Shown here piece after piece: positions 58,777 to 64,000 of a stretch of DNA of 64,000 bases. The position numbers were made by a program, and so were the translations under genes. The stretch is from Monilinia fructicola. Its lineage: Eukaryota > Ascomycota > Leotiomycetes > Helotiales > Sclerotiniaceae. The stretch is taken from positions 1,824,001 through 1,888,000 of the forward strand of contig VICG01000008.1 in the NCBI GenBank assembly GCA_008692225.1, written 5' to 3'. The notes under the pieces were generated by a model that was given only the letters and a program-made list of their open reading frames with translations, did not search any database and was not told the origin of the DNA. Position 1 is the stretch's first letter. Each line of letters starts with the position of its first letter.

Positions 58777-59299
58777 TGGTCAATATAAGGGTTCTAATTT
58801 CTGTCATTAGATAGCATTCCAATGATGAATAGCAAACCAGCAAAGCATGTTGATTGGCTTTGTTTCTGAACAGTTTTTAATTCAAGAATCTTGATCTTTC
58901 GGTTCAGTTCAAGAGATCGTGCCGTCACTTAACGACAATACTCTCAAAGGTGTTGTAGAAGGAAAGAAAAAGAAAAAGAAAAGGCAAAAGAAAAGAAAAG
59001 TTGTATGAGAAAATGCATTTATATAATAAATATGGCCCGTGCATCACAAGCACTCTTGTTTACTCTTTTTGACCAACAGACGAACGAACGAAAGAACAAC
59101 AAACTCGACTTCTTACATACAGCCTGCCATATAAATCTTTCTCACAGCTCAAGAAATTGACAAAGGATAATACGGAATTCTCATTATTGCTAGCAGGCTT
59201 AAGACATAATCATCACACAATCGTCGCACCAAAAGGCTTGTAGGAAATTCAAATCTCCGCTTTCTCTCCATCACTACCCCTCCATTTAATCTCTACAAC
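58777..59299. other. intergenic region
   Basis: 3' flank of the 2EXR gene and promoter of the Hsk3 gene. An A/G-rich run (GAAAAAG units) near 58961-58999. No gene seen. Confidence 0.6.
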
Positions 59300-59814
59300 A
59301 TGTCTTCCCGACTTCCCAGCGGCGGCGCCCCTCGTCTTTCCACTGCACCCAGTAGTAGTACCAAGCCTCGACAACTGGTATGACACTCAAGCCTCTCAAC
59401 TCTAGATGCCTTCAAATATTACTTTGCGCCTCTGCCGCCTAATCTTTCATTTCTAATACAGAACACTGCATTGGACAGCCTTGACTAACAATTGCAGTCC
59501 CATCTACACGCACAACTCGCACAACTCTCCGCGAACCTTGGTGATCTTGAGAATCTTCTGCGAAACACTAGTATACAAGCTGAGTCTATTCGAGGCTTGG
59601 GTGCTTTTCATGGAGGACTGTAAGTTTGCTGTTTTCATTCTGTCCCGGTCAGCTTGAAAGACAGAGAAACGAGATATCTAACACTTTACCCAATAGATTT
59701 ATGGCAGCAAGTAAAGTTTTAGGAGAAGAGACAATCGCGGGAAGTGCACAACAACAAGGGCAGGGGCAAGGAAATCGGACAGTAGAGCGTAAAGATGACT
59801 CCGATTCCGAATAA
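59300..59814 (+). CDS. hsk3: DASH complex subunit Hsk3
   Basis: Three short exons, 59300-59377, 59498-59619 and 59697-59814 (introns 120 and 77 bp); 105 aa, phases closing exactly. The first two exons are too short to stand out as open frames. The core reads RQL-SHLHAQLAQLSANLGDLENLL, then NTSIQAESIRGLGAFHGGLFMAASKVLGEE, the Hsk3 signature. DASH/Dam1 is the fungus-specific outer-kinetochore complex that couples chromosomes to microtubules. The C-terminus is Gln/Gly-rich then acidic (ERKDDSDSE). Confidence 0.88.
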
Positions 59815-60158
59815 TGAACATACGTTTCGGCTACAGATATTCCAAGAGGTCTGAGATAGGCAGCGAAATTGGTCGATAGTGCAGACGGGATATCAAAACT
59901 CACAAACCAGGATATCAAACGGGCGATTTCGACATATCCAAAAAAAATAATCTGCCCCACAGGCAGTAAACGCTGCGATTGCCAGTAGGGCTCCCTCTCA
60001 ACATAGACATCCCTTTCCTCTGTTTCTTTACCACCTTGAACATTTCTAGAACATGACCCTGCACAAAAGATTGAGACGTCAATCTTCTATCAGGAGATCA
60101 ACACTTCTTTCTTCTCTCCATGTCGATTAGGAACCACGAGATAAAAGCAAAAATATAT
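59815..60158. other. intergenic region
   Basis: Short gap between Hsk3 and the tRNA gene. No gene seen. Confidence 0.6.
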
Positions 60159-60259
60159 CTCCCTCGCGTGGGGTCGAACCACGAACCTCTCGATGAATCT
60201 GCAGGCTTGAATAGCTTCAAGTAACAGTCGAACGCGCTAGCCAATTGCGCCACGAGGGA
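60159..60259 (-). tRNA. tRNA-Asn (anticodon GTT) with intron
   Basis: A cloverleaf folds on the minus strand. The acceptor stem TCCCTCG/CGAGGGA has a G discriminator. The D arm is GCGC...GCGC. The anticodon stem TTCGA/TCGAG (one G-T pair) has loop CTGTTAA, anticodon GTT. The T arm is CGTGG-TTCGACC-CCACG. A 27-nt intron (60195-60221) interrupts the loop after position 37, the usual place for nuclear tRNA introns. Mature length is 74 nt before CCA. Confidence 0.92.
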
Positions 60260-62554
60260 TATTTGATGTTGGACAGCCACCATATATCAACTTATAATCC
60301 CAACAATGCAAAAGACCCACACATAACTCCACAAGAATGGTGGGGGACGGACGATACACTTCAAAGTCCAACAATCCACAGCTACAATACCCCTGGTTCA
60401 TCTAAGAGTATGTGTTGGAAGAAGAAGTGTTCAAAGAGCACTGGCTACAAACCAATATCCATGGACAATGGCATGTAGTTCGATGTCGAAAGTTCGCAAT
60501 TCTGTACGGGACAGAATTTTACAATGCAGAGATTATCATCTGGGGCATGTTCAGCAGTCAAGAATTCATTGCTCTCGATGAATAAGAGAGAGTAATGTTA
60601 GGAGCCCATACCTATGATAATAGTCAACAAACGAACCGCAATCAGCCTCACCGTTCATATCGTGACCTGCAATATTCACCTCACAGAATTGACAGCAAAC
60701 CCTTGCGATCCAACCCCTCTTCTCCCCACCAACCACCGCACCAAGTCCCCTTCTCCATAAAGCTTCACCTACAAACCAGCCCACAAACCAGCAAACCTCG
60801 CCTCTTATTAGCCTCCAACCTTCCACGCCGCACAGCGCAAAAAATATAACCTCCACCCAAGCAAGCCAACAGCGTCAAGAGTCAAGAATCAAGAGGCAAG
60901 AGTCAAGAGCCCCCGATGTACACATCCCAAAAACAAACTCCCACCCCCAACTCCCCAATGCGATTTGAAACCCTCTTCTTTTTGTTTTCCCCCTATCCCT
61001 ATCACACCAGGGGAACCTCACGGATCCGCATACGGTACACCGGTGGCGCATCGAGTGAGATTTTATGCATGTGGATGGTGGGAGGATCTAAGATTTAAGT
61101 TGCAAGATGTAAGATGTAAGATCTAGCGCCAGCTGCCGCTTGACTTTTTCTTGGACGATATCTTGGGTCATCTTGTTATGTCGTTATGTCGTCATGTCGT
61201 TATGTCGTCATGTCGTTATGTCGTCATGTCGTCATGTCGTCTGAGGTAATAGGATGGAATAAAATGGAAGGCAAGGGCTGGTTGATGGTTCATGATTGAT
61301 GATTGATGATTGATGGTGGTGGTGGGTTTGGGGAGTGTAGAGGATTCCAGGTTGTGCGTATACATGAAGCTGAGAAAGAGAGAAGCCTCAACAATTTCCT
61401 GAAACAAAATCCGGAATGTCTGTAAACGTGAGCCGAGGATCAGAATCATAATCAGGATCAGGATCAGCACCAGATTCGCAGGGTGCAGAGCTCGTGGAGA
61501 ACTTCTGTATGGAAGAATAGGGTGCGGGTGGTAGAGACCAATGTGGATGGGGAACATCCATCATGCATGCATGATCTGATTGATGTGATGAAAACTTTGG
61601 TCATGCCATGCATGGCTAGCTGCAGTTACAATGAATGAACGAGTGTCAAGGATCATCGAATGCGTGATATCACCAGTACATATCGGACGAATATAATCAA
61701 AGAATTACTCGAATAATCTCTCACTAGCTAGCTATCTCTGCTCTCTCTGATATCACTGCGCGCTGCTTTCTACACATTGCTTGCCCATCGATCAAGCCCA
61801 ACAACCAAGTCCAATTCCAGTCAATGCCATTCATGCCCCTCCGCTAATTCGCCCAAACATATAACGCTGTCTCTTCGCCCTCAACCCTCAGCCCTCAAAC
61901 ACATGCGAAGCAGTATCCACTTCCACAGAAAATCCCCATCCCGTCTATCCGGATATCAATCATGTCATTAGAAGAACCCCTTAAATCCAAGATGCGAAAA
62001 AAGACAAGTAAAAAGCAACCCAACCGGACTAGAGGTAGCCACTATCATATCCATCCATCATTCCATCAACCCAATACAAACCATTCCCACCATCCATATT
62101 TAAGCAAACAAACTTGCGCGCAAAACGCAAATACTATTGCCATAAACCCTCTCAACTCTCAAATCTCGTAAGCATCAATGATAAAATAGAACCTTAGCAA
62201 AACGGGTGGGCAAAGAAGAAGAAAAGTGAACATGGTATCAAAGATCTCGATGCTAAAGAGGTAAAGATAAAAGAGCGAGTTTCCAATAGAGCCTCCCAAT
62301 ATTTCCCCCAGCCCCTGTGGTGTATAGACTAAGATGCAGTAGGTTGATTCGATCCGTCGGAGAAAGAAAAAGCATCGTCATCGTATCATCTGTATCTCGA
62401 AGTGTAAAAGGCGAATTCTCGCTGGTATCATAAAAAGGCCGAGTATAAGTAACTCCGAGAAACAATCAAATGTAACCGCCAACCCCAGAAACCATCATAG
62501 GAAGTAAATAACGCCCGGTGGCGTCAGTGTTTCAATGAGAGTCAAAAAGCTCAA
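60260..62554. other. intergenic region downstream of areA
   Basis: No supported gene. Contains an ATGTCGT repeat (about 61171-61240), ATTGATG repeats (about 61293-61318), GCATGC alternation near 61562-61573, and C-rich stretches at 60700-60960. Confidence 0.6.
61171..61240. repeat. 8-bp repeat (TATGTCGT/CATGTCGT)n
   Basis: About eight copies of YATGTCGT in a row, with T/C alternating at the first position. Confidence 0.9.
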
Positions 62555-64000
62555 TCAGAGACTCATGGTTAGCCACTCCCATTCTTGAGGGCCGGCACCC
62601 GAGCCATTAGGTCCAGTCTGGCCATTCATACCCAACCCATGTTGTGAACCTCCCATACCCATTTGCATGCCGGAACCTCCTTGTCCCATCATTGGCCTTC
62701 CTGGCATCGCAAAGCCATTTGCAAGACCCATGTTGGCCATGGCTCCATTAGACGTACCCATCATCCCCATACCAATAGACTTTGCAGCCTCATTGCTATC
62801 AGTAGAAGCTTCAGGAGAATCAATATCCATACTCTCATTTGCACCAACACTCTTGCTATGTCTCCTTTGTCGCTTAGGAATTGCATTCGATCGAGGCATG
62901 GTAGATGCAGCACCAGGCCCTGGTGTTGCTTTTGGGGGGGCCGCGGCTATAGGGACGACCCCCTTACCTCCACTGATACCTGTTGTGCCCGAAGAGGAAC
63001 CCGCAGAACCATGGTAGGAAGTTGGTGTGCTGCCTGCAGTGCTTCCTCCATTCCCTAAAGATCCCGTGATTGAAGGAGGACTGGCACTCTCATTTCCATT
63101 TCTCCCGTGGCTACTGGTGGGCGTGGTGACCTGTGTTGGAGGTGCTGCACTAGCCATGCTTGTTGCTGCAACAATCGAATTCTTCCTAGTATTAGGCCCG
63201 CTACTCAGTGAACCCATCTTCTTGGAAGCCCGTGTCGAAGCTCCACCTGAAGCACCGATGGGAAGTGTAGCACCAGAGCCTCGATTTCGCTTTTTGATAA
63301 CGTCCGTTTTTAAGGATAAGGGACGTACAACACCGTGCAGCTTGAGGAACAGACCGCAGGCATTGCAGAGAGGGTGACCCTCTGGATTTCTTCTCCATAG
63401 AGGCGTTGTTTGCGTAAAACAGTTCGTACAGGTTGTTGGCAGACCATTGTCTCCTTGACCAGCAGCCGCTGCCAGATTGGTAGTTGAGCCATGTTTAGAT
63501 CCACCAGGGGATCCTGGTCTGCTGGGTGCTACGGAAGAAAACCCTGACATATTGTTTGCGTCTGGTGGCGAGCTTGGTCCAGATTGTCCAGAGTTATCGA
63601 ACATGCTGTTTTGGCCAAGGAGGACTGCATTTGGCGTCGAGGCAGTTCGAGGGATCTTTTGTCTTCGATCACTCCTTGAGCGATTATCGGAAACAGATTG
63701 AGTCGAGCCATGATGTCTTCCCAAAGAACCTCCCGAACCATCCCAGTCCAACGATGCTGATGATACCATTTCTGCTCCTCCAATAGTGACTTGCTTTCTT
63801 GGTGGTCCACCTGGATACCTTGCTGCTTGAGTGTTAAACTGCCCTGACAAGCTAGCATCCCATTGTAAGCCTCCACTTCCATGCATGTCCATATGCTGGT
63901 CATCCATAGGCGATTGGGCAAAATCATTCTGCAACATGAGTGTTCGGTCAGCAAAAGCTTGACTCTCCTCGTCGTCGTTGTCAGAATCTCCTCCAAATGA
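62555..64000 (-). CDS. areA: GATA transcription factor AreA/NIT2, C-terminal part (partial)
   Basis: The reading frame continues past the window edge (64000), so the 5' part is missing; 481 residues are visible. The upstream part reads [17 protein letters not shown], a conserved AreA segment. The zinc finger CTNC-X17-CNAC (coding roughly 63430-63356) is followed by the basic block [21 protein letters not shown]. The C-terminus is EWEWLTMSL, the segment that binds the co-repressor NmrA. AreA activates nitrogen-catabolic genes when good nitrogen is scarce. Between finger and tail is a Ser/Gly/Thr-rich, then Met/Gly-rich, low-complexity region. No frameshift seen. Confidence 0.97.
   Translation of the reverse strand, partial: SFGGDSDNDDEESQAFADRTLMLQNDFAQSPMDDQHMDMHGSGGLQWDASLSGQFNTQAARYPGGPPRKQVTIGGAEMVSSASLDWDGSGGSLGRHHGSTQSVSDNRSRSDRRQKIPRTASTPNAVLLGQNSMFDNSGQSGPSSPPDANNMSGFSSVAPSRPGSPGGSKHGSTTNLAAAAGQGDNGLPTTCTNCFTQTTPLWRRNPEGHPLCNACGLFLKLHGVVRPLSLKTDVIKKRNRGSGATLPIGASGGASTRASKKMGSLSSGPNTRKNSIVAATSMASAAPPTQVTTPTSSHGRNGNESASPPSITGSLGNGGSTAGSTPTSYHGSAGSSSGTTGISGGKGVVPIAAAPPKATPGPGAASTMPRSNAIPKRQRRHSKSVGANESMDIDSPEASTDSNEAAKSIGMGMMGTSNGAMANMGLANGFAMPGRPMMGQGGSGMQMGMGGSQHGLGMNGQTGPNGSGAGPQEWEWLTMSL

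Overview
The window is 64 kb of a filamentous ascomycete (Pezizomycotina) nuclear chromosome. Genes are interrupted by short introns (mostly 47-97 bp, GT...AG with CTAAC/CTGAC-like branch sites). The gene set is typical of moulds: a RID-type DNA methyltransferase, a non-reducing polyketide synthase (NR-PKS), an ascomycete laccase, the DASH subunit Hsk3 and the nitrogen regulator AreA. Moderate GC, long intergenic spaces full of simple repeats, and the mix of families make me lean towards Leotiomycetes (Helotiales), but that placement is inference.

Layout. 1-4.9 kb: AT-rich and repeat-rich DNA with no supported gene. 4.9-7.8 kb (+): a 63-aa membrane protein with 5'UTR introns, then a secreted alpha/beta hydrolase. 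10.1-13.1 kb (-): a 985-aa coiled-coil protein of unknown function. 15.7-17.8 kb (-): a laccase. 19.9-20.6 kb (+): a small secreted protein. 23.3-25.0 kb (+): a DOMON/cytochrome b561 protein. 25.6-27.7 kb (-): an MFS transporter. 29.1-30.1 kb (+): a Cys-rich protein. 31.0-31.8 kb (-): peptidyl-tRNA hydrolase Pth2. 33.8-37.4 kb (+): a RID-like methyltransferase. 38.8-45.6 kb (+): a nine-exon NR-PKS (SAT-KS-AT-PT-ACP-ACP-TE) with every catalytic residue I could look for present. 45.9-49.8 kb: divergent YIF1 (-) and SRP receptor alpha (+). 50.7-52.5 kb (-): glutamate decarboxylase. 54.4-55.9 kb (+): a two-domain fasciclin protein. 58.0-58.8 kb (+): a 2EXR-domain protein. 59.3-59.8 kb (+): Hsk3. 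60.16-60.26 kb (-): an intron-containing tRNA-Asn. 62.6-64.0 kb (-): the C-terminal part of AreA, running off the window.

Functional themes. YIF1 and SRP101 (secretory pathway) share a 567-bp divergent promoter. Laccase, hydrolase, fasciclin, the 206-aa protein and the DOMON/b561 protein form a secreted or cell-surface group. The NR-PKS has no obvious tailoring enzymes or cluster transcription factor beside it. AreA (nitrogen control) and glutamate decarboxylase (GABA shunt) are metabolic or regulatory genes.

Quality note. Ten single-base insertions, each repeating an adjacent base (usually in a homopolymer), break the reading frames of four genes (DOMON/b561, MFS, YIF1, SRP101). Removing them restores family-like protein and consistent exon phases, so I read them as probable sequencing over-calls, not biology. 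The most interesting non-genic signals are dispersed 9-10-mers (TACGGAGTA, TACCTAGGTA) found only outside coding sequence. I saw no CRISPR array, intact transposon, or clearly new multi-gene system.
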